Source: Ryuthela nishihirai (Eukaryota; Arthropoda; Arachnida; Araneae; Heptathelidae). Taken from it: 64,000 nucleotides of DNA. The notes below the pieces were generated by a model. That model was not told the DNA's origin. It saw only the letters and a list, made by a program, of their open reading frames with translations, and made no database searches. Where the stretch lies: the NCBI GenBank assembly GCA_038380435.1, contig JAWZYU010000013.1, positions 11,917,901-11,981,900 on the forward strand. The letters run 5' to 3'. Positions 33,788 to 44,217 of this stretch are shown here, piece after piece. The translations under genes and the position numbers were made by a program. The first letter of the stretch is position 1. The number at the start of each line of letters is the position of its first letter.

Positions 33788-34848
33788 GGTTGATTGTGAG
33801 ATCATATGGTATACCAGACAAGTTAGTTAACATTATGAAAGCTCTCTATAATAACACCGAGTCACGTGTGAGAGTTGGTAAGGCTTGTAGCAATTGGTTT
33901 AGCATTACTTCTGGTGTTCGACAAGGGTGCATTTTGTCTCCTTTTCTCTTTAGCTTGGTTATTGATTATGTTATGCGAAATTCACTTCAAGGGAAAGATT
34001 TTGGCCTTAAATGGGCTGAAGATACGAAAATTTCTGATTTAGATTATGCTGATGATTTAGCCCTTTTGGCAAATGATGTTGATGAGATGAACTCTTTCAT
34101 TCGAGCTATTGATGAGACTGGTAATAGAGTAGGTTTGGTTATAAACAGAGAGAAAACTAAAGTGATGAAAATTGGTCAGGCAGGCTGTGATTCAGTTAAT
34201 CTGAATGGTTGCAGTCTTGAGCAGGTGTCACAGTTTAATTATCTTGGGAGCTATGTAACAGATAATGGTGATGTGCGGCATGAGATTAACAGACAAATAG
34301 GGATTGCTGCCGGGACTTTTAAGAACCTATGGAGAGTGTGGAGAAATAGGCGTATACACCTAAAGACTAAAATTAGACTGTATAATAGTTTGGTTCTTTC
34401 TAGGGTTAGTTATGGTAGTGAAACTTGGACACTTTGTAAACAAGATAACAGGAAACTAGATGCTTTTGATTCCAGATGCTTACGTAGTAACTTGGGCATT
34501 AGATGGTTCAACTTTGTAACTAATGATGAGGTTAGGCAAAGGAGTTTGCAACCTCCTTTAAGCAGCATATTGTGCAGAGAGAGACTCCGTTGGTTTGGCC
34601 ATGTTGCCCGTATGAATAATTATAGATTGGCGAATAGGGTTATGAACAGTGTGCCTAAAGGCCTCAGAAAGAAGGGGAGACCTAGGATGCGGTGGGCAGA
34701 CAATGTCAAACAGGACCTTGTTAGAATTGGTGTGCAGTGGCCAGATGCAGTAGATGTAGCTCAGGATAGACTTGCTTGGAGAACTAAATTGCACTGTCTG
34801 GTTTGACCTCCGTAGCCCATGGCTGCTTGAGGATGATGATGATGATGT
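33788..34848 (+). mobile_element. LINE copy G, 5'-truncated, intact 3' end
   Basis: Plus-strand copy of about 1061 bp starting within RT and ending 'catggctgcttgagg' plus (GAT)5. It is the best preserved 3' part in the window. By comparison with the empty arm (36192-36550) the insertion added the LINE with little or no target duplication. 5' truncation is the usual outcome of target-primed reverse transcription. Confidence 0.93.
33790..34806 (+). pseudogene. Reverse transcriptase C-terminal half of LINE G (open, no start)
   Basis: 338 codons open without a stop, but the frame has no genuine start because the LINE is 5'-truncated. It carries 'SGVRQGCILSPFLF' (RT block 4 region, about residues 41-54), the catalytic YADD at residues 86-89 (YADDLALLANDVDEMNS), and a downstream domain with 'FNYLGSYVTDNGD', 'SYGSETWTLCKQDNRKLDA', 'WFGHVARMNNYRLANRV', 'KGRPRMRWADNVKQDL'. 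This pattern is that of RTE/related APE-type LINEs. It serves as the reference for the family's 3' coding part and termination (TGA at 34804-34806, about 45 bp before the tail end). It is not expected to be functional alone. Confidence 0.88.
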
Positions 34849-35142
34849 TATCTGAAATATTGAAACTTAATCTCCTGAACATTAAAATTTCAGGGATCAT
34901 TTCAACTAAACACAGTACTGTTTAATAATCACAAGAGTTCTATTAATATTGTAGGAGTATATATAATATATACCATGTTAGATAACTTGTGTACTAGTCC
35001 CATTGGTATTATTAAATTCTTATGCTATGGCTTTGCCACCATTATTGCAAACTTCAAATTATTTAACTGCATAGTAGTAATATCAACTGAGCAGAAATGT
35101 AGGCCATAGTATAATCCATTATTGTTCTAATGTAATTCTGTC

Positions 35143-35309
35143 ACTAAATGGCTAGGTCACAAAGGTTCAGAGAAGGCTGGGGAAGATCTATTTTAGGAGG
35201 CAGATAGTAGCGTCCAATCAAGTGTATATAATAAATGTAATCCTAGTATGTATAATATACAATTTTGCCCAATTTTAATAGCATGCAATTTACCCTCTTT
35301 TTATAATAT
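35143..35309 (+). repeat. 167-bp segment, copy 2 of a direct duplication
   Basis: Second copy of 33544-33710. It begins with 'actaaat', shared as microhomology with the end of the inverted-repeat arm at 35145. Confidence 0.92.
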
Positions 35310-35537
35310 GCAATTTTATTCAGTCAAAACTAAACTACCAAATATAAAACACAGAGAACTGTTAATTTTTACTTACAATATGTGTAAATGAAGATTTCTT
35401 GTGGTATTTAAAATTTTTTTGGTGTGCAAAATACCACAAAACAAAACATTCAGGTTAGTGGAAGGAAACAAAGTGCTTTTCAGATTAGTACTGGTTTTAA
35501 TTTTTGCGTTCTTACTTAACATACTATATATTCACAT

Positions 35538-35611
<74 letters not shown>

Positions 35612-36191
35612 CTTATTTATTTATGCATTTACTTTTTGGGGGGGTGGGGGGGAGGCAGAGACAGAAGCAACTTTTGCAAAATGGAAGCACTGCTCAGGTG
35701 TGAACTGGTAAGGGGAGCTGATTTGCAACAACAATGTGATAGCAATTCCAGTTGCTTCTTAAAAATGCATATTAAAAGCTGGGGTACCACACACCGCAAC
35801 AATTTCAACTTAGCTGCAATATGACAAGCTTGTGACATGAAAATGCAATTTTCCAGCCATCTGAACTGGCAACTTCTTTGGAGTGTTGTTGGAAATAATT
35901 TGAGTGATATGCTGTGGAATGAAGGCAGTCCTTTGTCATCATCTTAGATTATTCTGCAATTTTTGGTCTTGGATTATTCTGCAAGTTTTATTTCATCATT
36001 TATTATCCCATTACTCATTGCTAACAAAATAATTGTGTAAATCTTCTGGGATTATTTTCTAGGAATATAAATTTTTCTTACTTTAAAACCTCGAATCTTG
36101 ACCATGATATAAAGCTAGACTTTGTGAATGTTCAATATGGATTTCATTTGTATCAAAACTGTGGATTCTGGTAAGTAATCATTTATTATGT
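35310..36191. other. Spacer between inverted arms, with (TTTA)n microsatellite
   Basis: Contains a (TTTA)n/(TTTAT)n array at about 35535-35630, then a G-rich patch (35637-35655). Reading frames through the array give only Leu/Ile/Tyr repeats and are not genes. The rest is AT-rich intron. Confidence 0.75.
35535..35630. repeat. (TTTA)n microsatellite
   Basis: About 95 bp of TTTA/TTAT repeats with a few interruptions. Confidence 0.95.
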
Positions 36192-36550
36192 AGTGACAGA
36201 ATTACATTACAACAATAATGGATTATACTATGGCCTACATTTCTGCTCAGTTGATATTACTACTATGCAGTTAAATAATTTGAAGTTTGCAATAATGGTG
36301 GCAAAGCCATAGCATAAGAATTTAATAATACCAATGGGACTAGTACACAAGTTATCTAACATGGTATATATTATATATACTCCTACAATATTAATAGAAC
36401 TCTTGTGATTATTAAACAGTACTGTGTTTAGTTGAAATGATCCCTGAAATTTTAATGTTCAGGAGATTAAGTTTCAATATTTCAGATTACAGTTTACGAA
36501 TAAAACTGTCGTTTTCTAACTGCTTGTGTACAGTGTCAGGTATTGTTTTG
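36192..36550 (-). repeat. Inverted duplication, right arm (empty site)
   Basis: 359-bp reverse complement of the left arm, uninterrupted. At about 36487-36492 it reads across the position where LINE G sits in the other arm, so it preserves the pre-insertion sequence. Confidence 0.92.
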
Positions 36551-38197
36551 TGGAATGAGAAGATTATGGAACTAGTATCACTTTCATTTTAATTGCAAAG
36601 TTTACTTTCAGTAGAGCATACAACAAGTTATTAAAATTTGTATGATTGTGATAGGAATTTTTAAAGTAATTTTGCTAATATAATAAATGCTGACTATTAG
36701 ATGAGTGTAAAATATTTCAATATCAAATGTTAATAATAAAATTAGCCCTTCGAGATCATCTCGTGTTTACATTTGATTTTTCATTACGATCTCAGAAATA
36801 TTCGTAACAGACTTTATTTCTACCTTCAAACTTACCGATAGGCAAAATTCCTTCATATTTTTATATTCTATGAATGCACGGAAATTTTGAAGAGTTTATT
36901 AAATGTTATTTTTGTTTCAAATCGGTCTTTATTTTGCTGTATAAATTATTTTATCTCCCATTCATTCAGAAGGATCAGATAAAATGTTTCAGTTTCTATA
37001 GCCATATTAAAAACATAATTTTTTATATTAAATTATTCCAATGCTAGATTATTTTCTAACTGATTACATACAGTTAACTTTACATTTTTGGCATGCTTTA
37101 CACATAATTGAAAAGTTTTTCTGACCATTCTTTAATTACTTTATATGATTTCACAAATGTGTATCAGTTTTCTAGTAGAGCTTCTATTTTAAAGATTTCC
37201 AATTTTATCCATATAGAGTAATGCAATTCTGTCTGAATATTTTTCCACTGTAAACAGAAAAACGATTTTATCTATGGGAAGGGGCAGAAGCATGATTTCA
37301 TAGTTCAAAATTTAAATAATTTTGCAATTAGTATTTATAAAAATAATTTGGTTCAAAATTCCAGTAAGGATAGATAAATTTCCTCCTTCTCCCTCTGATG
37401 TGTTTTAACTATCTCGATTTGATATTTATCCCAATGGAGAGTGAATCTAGCAAAGCAAGCTGTTCTTTCATCGTAATATTATGCTTTAGGCAATGCTGTA
37501 TTTTGGAAGGGAGCCTTGAACCGCCACAAGGGAAAAAATTTATTTCTTAATAAATTTCCTTCCACTGACATATCCAAAGGGGGAGGGGCACACAAGTTAT
37601 ACTCCCTTAACTTGAGGGTTTGAAAAACCTATTTTCAAAGGAAGGCTCTTAAAATCAGAGATGCATGCACCTCGAAGAGTCAGTGGTAATTTTATGTGGA
37701 ACAGACCCCATCTTATTTTAATAAAAATTCTTCACTTTAATTTAAAAAAAGGGACTCTTCGTCAACCAGGTTTTTTTTTTTTAAACAAAAAATGAGGCTG
37801 AAGAAAATTAAATATCTCAACATCATCTGTCTCAAATATCAACAATATCCATTTGATGCTCAAAGATACGAAACTAAAATATGTCAGTTGAATTAATCTG
37901 AAAGTTGATACAAACATATTAAAACATACAGACGGTAAATTATATTAAACTGCAATGAACTGCATAAGTGTACTTTAAGTAAAGTACATTTTCAATTTTA
38001 CCCAATTTTGAATGATTGAGATAAAAAAAAAATCCATGTGACTCTGAACGGCCTGGATATAGAACAAAAAATGAAGAGGTGGCCAAGAAACACAATTAAA
38101 CGGGGAAAATGTAAAAGAGGGGGGGGGGATTAAAAGACTGGATTTCCAAATAATTTTAACATTTCACACTCCATTTTGCAGGTCTTTAAAAAGTTGG
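36551..38197. other. Intron sequence without recognised genes
   Basis: About 1.6 kb of AT-rich sequence. No repeat family seen elsewhere in the window and no coding stretch is recognised. Confidence 0.55.
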
Positions 38198-41100
38198 TCT
38201 GTAAAGGGTAGATAGGTAATCACTGGAAGAAGAGCTGTGCGTTAATCCCTATGTGATGATGCATAGAACAGGACAGGTATAGCACCTAATGTCCGACCCC
38301 GCCTTCTCGTGGTGCAGACCGTTAGTACCTTTCAAAAGAGATACTCTTGTGGAAGTAAGCGTAAAGGGAGGGCAGCCAGATTAGTGTGGCCTACTGATCT
38401 GGACAATTATGGCTACTTTTTCTTCTTCTTCTACCCTGCTGAGGAGTGGCCAACCACACAGGGTCCTGGTGCTGACCATATATAACAACCTGAACGGAAT
38501 TATGGCTCTGAGCTTGTTTATGGATCCTGAATTTGATGCACTGGTGGGCTTCTATGGAGGGAATATCTTCCGCTGTGTTTTCTGTTTGTTTGTGGGTTGA
38601 CAGCCCCAAGTGAATAGATTCACAGGATATGCTTATCAGCTGGTGGATAATCCTCAGCAGAGGTCATCGCAGACACCTGAACTCTTTGCTTCTACTGGCA
38701 TCATCAAATTCTACATTGGAGGAAGTCTTCCAGTGTAGATGGCTTCGGCCTTTAGTGGTGGGGGAATGGGTCTTTGCCTCATGTCTGCGATTATGCGATT
38801 AGGGGGCTGTTTGATATTGTCGGTGTTCCCTCTCTCAATAAACGTAGTTTCTTTAAACATTCCACTAACCATTTTCTCTCCATAGGTAGTTGGAATGTGA
38901 TGACTCTGCACAGAGCTTTTCCTCTTGATGTCCTCACACAAGAATTCCACCATTATAATTTAGATATTTTCGGCTTGCAAGAGACCAGATGGACAGATAA
39001 AGGTCAGATTCTTAAAAATAATCTTAAATTTCTCTTTTCAGGGAAGAACGACAATAAGCATCACCAAGGCGTGGGTCTGCTTCTCAGCAGACACACTAGT
39101 GATGCTCTTCTAGGATATGAGTGCATTAATGACAGGTTTCTTACAGCAAAATTTTAGACAAGCATTAAAGACTTGAATGTTATCTGCTGTTATGCCCCCA
39201 CTGAGGATGCCGATGAGGATGAGAAGGATAGGTTTTACGAACCACATCAGGATATTTTGAATTCTGTCAAGAAAGGAGATATTACCCTTGTTCTAGGTGA
39301 TTTCAATGCCAAAGTTGGTACTGACTCTGACATTTGGGGAGGAGTGATAGGCCCTTTTGGTATTGGTAGCTGCAACGGGCAACATCTATTACAGGTAAGT
39401 AAACTCAATGGTTTCAGAATAACTAACACTTATTACAAACACCACAACATACATAAGTACACATGGGTTTCACCTGATGGGCTGCATAAGAATATGATTG
39501 ATTATATATTAATTAACAGCAAATGAGCTAGTTCTGTTAGGAATACCAGGTCATAAGACGAGCTGAAATTGGATCTGACCATTACCTTCTTAAAAGTGTC
39601 ATGCAACTTAAACTTCTGTGTTGTGCTAAGGTTAAAAAATTTACCTTTAACACTGAAGCTCTGAAAGACCCAGTTATAGTTAGAAAGCTTACCATGATAG
39701 GTTACTTAGGCATTATGATAGTTATGGTTTGCTTACTACTGAAGTTGAGGAAAAATGGGACCATTTTAAACAGGCTTTTTTTCTTGGAAACTAACAGTAC
39801 TCTTTTAGGAAAACAGGAGCAGAGGAGGCAGAATTATTTGAGTGATAAGGCATTTGAGCTTATTTCAGAAAGAAAGAACTGCAGGAATGTTCTTAATCAA
39901 TACCCTACTAGTCCTAATAGAAAGCATTACAGAGAGCTTAATAAAATGTAAAGGATCAGTTAGCTGCTGATAAGAATATTTGGTTTGACTGACAAAGCCA
40001 AGGAAGCAGTTAGACAGCACAACAGCAGAGAGCTATACCAGATAGTTAATGTTTTGTGTGGTAGAAAACGGACAGGTATACAGGGATTGAGGGATAAACA
40101 AGGTAAGATTATAGAAGGGAAGGATTCTGTCATGGCTAGGTGGGCTGAGCATTTCAGTGATGTTCTAAACATTGTGGTTTGTTCAACTCTCATTTTTTGC
40201 AATGATGATAGATGTGTTGGGGGCTTTAATGTTGGCTCTATAACACAATCTGAAGTTATTTTGGCTATTTCTAACTTAAACTTCATAAATCACCAGTGGT
40301 AGATGAAATTACTATGGAAATGCTTAGAGCTGGGAATGTTTCGGTTACCACTTGGATGACTGAAATTTTGAATATCTTTTATGATAAAGGCATGGGTTCC
40401 TAAGGATTTTACCAGAGCTATTATTATCCCTATTTTCAAAAAAGGTGATCGCAGTTCTTGTGATAACTATAGGGTATCACCCTACTCTCTGTTCCAGGGA
40501 AAGCTCTTTGCATGATTGTACTTAATAGAATTAAGAACCTGGTTGACAGTCAATTGCGTGATGAGCAATGTGGATTCAGAAGTGCTAGAGGATGTGTGGA
40601 TCAGATATTTTCACTCAGGCAGATTCTTGAGAAATGTTTAGATTTTCAGAAACCTTTGGTTGCTACCTTTGTTGATTTCAAAAAGGCTTCCGACTCTGTT
40701 GATCATCATAATTTGTGGTTGATTGTGAGATCATATGGTATACCTGACAATTAGTTAACATAATGAAAGCTCTCTATAGTAACACTGAGTCGTGTGTGTG
40801 AGAATTGGTAAGGCTTGTAGCAATTGGTTTAGCATTACTTCTGGTGTTCGACAAAGGTGCATTTTGTCTCCTTTTCTCTTTAGTTTGGTTGTTGATATGT
40901 TATGCGAAATTCACTTCAAGGGAAAGATTTTGGCCTTAAATGGACTGGAGATACGAAAATTTCTGATTTAGATTATGCTGATGATTTAACCCTTTTGGCA
41001 AATGATGTTGATGAGATGAACTCTTTCATTCGAGCTGTTGATGAAACTGGTAGTAGAGTAGGTTTGGTTATAAACAGAGAGAAAATTAAAGTGATGAAAA

Positions 41101-41769
41101 TTGGTCAGGCAGGCTGTGATTCAGTTAATCTGAATGGTTGCATTCTTGAGGTGTCACAGTTTAATTATCTTGGGAGCTACGTAACAGATAATGGTGATGT
41201 GAGGCATGAGATTAACAGATGAATAGGGATTGCTGCTGGGACTTTTAAGAATCTATGGAGAGTGTGGAGAAATAGGCGTATACACCTAAAGACTAAAATT
41301 AGACTGTATAATAGTTTGGTTCTTTCTAGGGTTAGTTATGGTAGTGAAACTTGGATACTTTGTAAACAAGATAACAGGAAACTAGATGCTTTTGATTCTA
41401 GATGCTTACACTGTATCTTGGGTATTAGGTGGTTTAACTTTGTAACTACCGATGAGGTTAGGCAAAGGAGTCTGCAACCTCCTTTAAGCAATCGTATTGT
41501 GCAGAGAGAGACTCCGCTGGTTCGGCCATGTGCCTGTATGGATAATTATAGATTGGCGAATAGGGTTATGAACAGTGTGCCTAGAGGCCTAAGTAGGAGG
41601 GGGAGACCTAGGATGTGGTGGGCAGACAATGTCAAACAGGACCTTGTTAGAATTGGTGTGTAGTGGCTGGATGCAGCAGATGTAGATCAGGACAGATATG
41701 CTTCGAGAATTAAACAGCATGGTCTGGTCGGACCTCCGCAGCACATGGCTGCTTGAGGATGATGATGAT
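38198..41769 (+). mobile_element. LINE copy H, essentially full length (reference copy)
   Basis: 3572 bp from the shared 5' terminus 'tctgtaaa' to a short (GAT)n tail. It comprises a 5' UTR of about 690 bp, one long coding region (endonuclease, linker, RT, C-terminal domain; about 38880-41740) and a very short 3' UTR. A single APE-RT ORF, a tiny 3' UTR and a trinucleotide tail are features of the RTE clade, to which I provisionally assign it. Copies A, B, D, E and L share the same layout. The 5' UTR contains a plus-strand polypyrimidine stretch (about 38418-38440). Confidence 0.92.
38880..41745 (+). pseudogene. APE-RT polyprotein of LINE H (frame-broken)
   Basis: Order of domains: endonuclease N-terminus 'IGSWNVMTLHRAFPLDVLTQ' (38884), 'LDIFGLQETRWTDKG', 'NVICCYAPTEDADEDEKD' (39177), 'LGDFNAKVGTDSDIWGGVIG' (39292), 'TWVSPDGLHKNMIDYILINS' (39460), linker (39601-40302), RT 'GFRSARGCVDQIFSLRQIL' (40571), 'DFKKASDSVDHHNLW' (40676), YADDLTLLANDVDEM (about 40975), C-terminal 'GRPRMWWADNVKQDL' (41600). 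The conserved 'W.V', 'QET.W' and 'GDFNA' motifs are those of AP-like endonucleases. Stops or shifts near 39158, 39525, 39560, 39955, 40300, 40480, 40755, 40895, 41220 and 41665 disable it. Confidence 0.88.
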
Positions 41770-42364
41770 TTTTTTTTTTCTTGGGAACCATGTGAGATAT
41801 TTGCAGTGTACAACATGAGATAAACAGAATATGCCATATTGCTGGAAATAAGAATCTACAAAGACTGGAAAATTTTTGATACACCTTTATAACTAAATTT
41901 AGGCTAAATAATAAAGGCTAACTTAGCTCTCTTTAAAGTTAATTATGTAATGAATACATATGTGCATAAAGAGGTCCACCATAGTGGATATCCATTAAGA
42001 ATATATATACAGTCTTGCTTCTTTTGGGACAAAACTTGCACTTTAGTTCCATTCAATGGTTGTATTATTAATTCTATTTTCTTTTTCTTGGAGCTGTATG
42101 AGCTATTGGCAATGTGCAAATGTGTACAATGTGCTAAATTATAAAAGTCTACCTCAGCTCTCTCTAAAGTTAATTATGATAATGGAACTCAAACCCTTTG
42201 CAAGCTAGAGAGTAGGGGGTTTCTCTTAGTTACAATTGATTTCACAGCATCTTGCGTGAGTTAAATGAGGAAAAATTTGTTTTCCTCATTTAACACAGAA
42301 ATGAGGACACAGTTCTTTTTTCGTCATTAAACTCACATAGGAGTTTAATGATGGAAAGAAAGGA
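41770..42364. other. Intron sequence without recognised genes
   Basis: AT-rich; contains a loosely duplicated phrase ('cttttgggac...', 'cttttcttggagct', with 'aaagttaattatg' at about 41935 and 42167) that suggests an old internal duplication of about 230 bp. No gene is seen. Confidence 0.5.
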
Positions 42365-42680
42365 TGATATTACACGGAATTCAAAAAATAATTTCGTGGA
42401 AAAAATATTCACCAATGAGTGGGATCCGAAACAAGGTTCAAAGAGATGTAAGAATATGGTGAAATTAGCCTCCAATGAGGGGTTCCCTACACCAGAGTTG
42501 AAACCATACCTGCCAGTTACATGCCAGGTGCTCTAAATACTAAGCTATCTCCAGCTCTGTCATTTATCCACTTAGTTCTAACTTTTAAAATCTCACTGAA
42601 CATGCTGCTCGTGATGCCACCTATGATCAGAACAGGAAACTTATCCAATATTGCTCAATATACTCAGCGAATCATTTTTT
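42365..42680 (-). repeat. tRNA-like repeat (family B), left arm of a palindrome
   Basis: On the minus strand it reads 'gtggataaatgacagagctggagatagcttagt...' with a box A-like 'agcttagtatttagagca' and box B-like 'ggtttcaactc', then 'ccacgaaattatttttt'. It is the inverted counterpart of 42775-43075. The element is probably tRNA-derived and SINE-like; it has no functional tRNA fold that I can support. Confidence 0.65.
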
Positions 42681-42774
42681 CCACAAAATTATTTCCTGAA
42701 TTATATGTTAACAAGTAATCTGTGAATTTATTATTGATTGATTCTTGCATTAATAACATTTTGCAATGAGTGGA

Positions 42775-43075
42775 TTCCTTATTCAACATCTATATATTGA
42801 GCAATATTGAATAAGTATCCTTTCCTGATCATAGATGGCATCATGAACGACAAGGTCAGTGAGATTTAAAAGTCTCAACTAAGCAGATAAATGACTGAGC
42901 TGGTGATAGCTTAGTGGTTAGTGGTTAGAACATTTGGCATGTAACTGGGAAGTAGTGGATTCAAATCTCACTCACTGGCAAATAATTTTTTCCCACAAAT
43001 TATTTCTTGAATTATATGTCAACAGTTAATCTCACCTCAAACATGACTATTTATTATTTATTGCATGGAATTATT
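42775..43075 (+). repeat. tRNA-like repeat (family B), right arm of a palindrome
   Basis: Contains 'ggtcagtgagatttaaaagt', 'gctggtgatagcttagtggt' (box A-like, with an extra 'tagtgg' insertion), 'ggcatgtaactgg' (anticodon-arm-like) and 'ggattcaaatc' (box B-like). A direct-orientation copy lies at 51925-52095. The arms share flanks such as 'gatcatagatggcatca' and 'tattgagcaatattg'. Confidence 0.65.
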
Positions 43076-43149
43076 ATCCGCTTTTAAGAGGGCACTTACT
43101 TAGCAGAAGATTATGATGCTTTGGTGAAGTTGTTTGAATGCAGATTTAC

Positions 43150-43315
43150 AGATCAATGAATAGAATTAATGATAGTGTGTAAAAAAATAAAAGGGAAATA
43201 TGTAAACCTAGAATACGGTAGGAAAATATCAAACAATAACTTATTAAAACAGGTCTGCAGTGACGAAAAGAAGCATCAATTGATGAGAATAATTGGGGAA
43301 CTAAACAGCACAGTA
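43150..43315 (+). repeat. Ancient LINE fragment (3' end region)
   Basis: Diverged match to the C-terminal end of the LINE coding region: 'gaatagaattaatgatagtgtg', 'cctagaatacggtagg', 'caggtctgcagtg', 'ggggaactaaacagcacagt' align in order with the 'NRVMNSV..GRPRMRWADN...RTKLH.LV' part. It is old and short. Confidence 0.5.
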
Positions 43316-43571
43316 TAATTTAGTATTTATAACATATGGATATTTTAGGATTGCATGTTTCTCATGAATGTATTTGATAACACATACTGCAATAAAGCTT
43401 CAGTTACAGTGCTAAATTTGAAAATATTAAATATGTTATTAATTCTTATTAATATCCGTGAAAACATTTGACAGCAGATATTACTAAATAAATATCTGTT
43501 ATCAAATATCATATTACATCAATGAAAATATTTATCCTCCAAAATTAAAAACTCAAAAGCAAAAAAATTAC

Positions 43572-43735
43572 CCAACAAGAGATTTCTGGCATGTCTCTAA
43601 TTCTTCCAAAAGGCGAGGAAGTTCAATACTTAAGGTTTTGTTGATACCACAACACTCAACAACATTAGGTGTATTATGAGCTTGCTCCATTATATTAATC
43701 CAAGAAGAATCAATGCAATTAAATTTTTTAGCCTC
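43572..43735 (-). CDS. DNAH5/8: Dynein heavy chain exon 4 of 6 (residues 199-253)
   Basis: 164 nt; acceptor CTAG at 43736-43739, donor GTAATT at 43570-43571. It starts EAKKFNCIDSSWINIM, includes AHNTPNVVECC and ends LEELETCQKSLV plus two bases of a glycine codon. Homologues of the DNAH5/8 type show 'EA..F..IDKSW..IM..AHE.PNV.QCC' and 'LL..LE.CQKSL.GYLE' here, which fits both ends. An alternative acceptor one base away would break the frame with the previous exon. A perfect 28-bp hairpin lies 168 bp upstream in transcript sense (43903-43967). Confidence 0.94.
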
Positions 43736-43902
43736 CTAGAAAGAAAGTGCAGTTTTACATAAAGTAAAATTTATTAATAAAGATTTAACATTCTCTAATT
43801 AACTATGACAAGGAAATTGAGTAAAATAAAATAAATATTATTTAAAAATGCATTCATGGTTCTAAACACACTTGAAAAGTGAAGAGAAAATTTTGTTTTC
43901 TT

Positions 43903-43967
43903 AAATTAATTAATTAGGGCCATACCCTAAATAAATTGATTAGGGTATGGCCCTAATTAATTAATTT
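43903..43967. repeat. Perfect 28-bp hairpin with 9-nt loop
   Basis: Arms 43903-43930 and 43940-43967 are exact reverse complements; the loop is ataaattga. The central GC core is tagggccataccctaa / its complement. It lies 168 bp from the dynein exon at 43735, in the upstream intron. Confidence 0.95.
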
Positions 43968-44217
43968 GGGTTTCACCAAAATTCAACCCCACCTACCCAA
44001 ATCTGAAATTTAATATTATGGTGTTAATCTCATCTCAAAAAAATTAATGATATCTGTTATGAAATTCAACAAGCTGTAAAGCCAATTGATGGAGACAAAC
44101 AATAAATCATAGTCAAACAGCCCATAAAAACTATTATCTAATAACAATAATAATAATACATTCTCAAAATATGTTTTACCTGTATTTTCAATTCAAACAA
44201 TAAAACCTTCATATTAT

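Larger units (their letters stand above)
33726..35145 (+). repeat. Inverted duplication, left arm (interrupted by LINE G)
   Basis: Two host parts, 33726-33787 and 34849-35145 (359 bp in all), are the reverse complement of 36192-36550. The LINE at 33788-34848 separates them. The arm ends at 'caaaacaata' and 'ctgtcact'. Confidence 0.92.

Noticed and set aside
35401..35824. Membrane-protein-like open frames over the (TTTA)n array
   Set aside because: The hydrophobic Leu/Ile/Tyr repeats are translated microsatellite.
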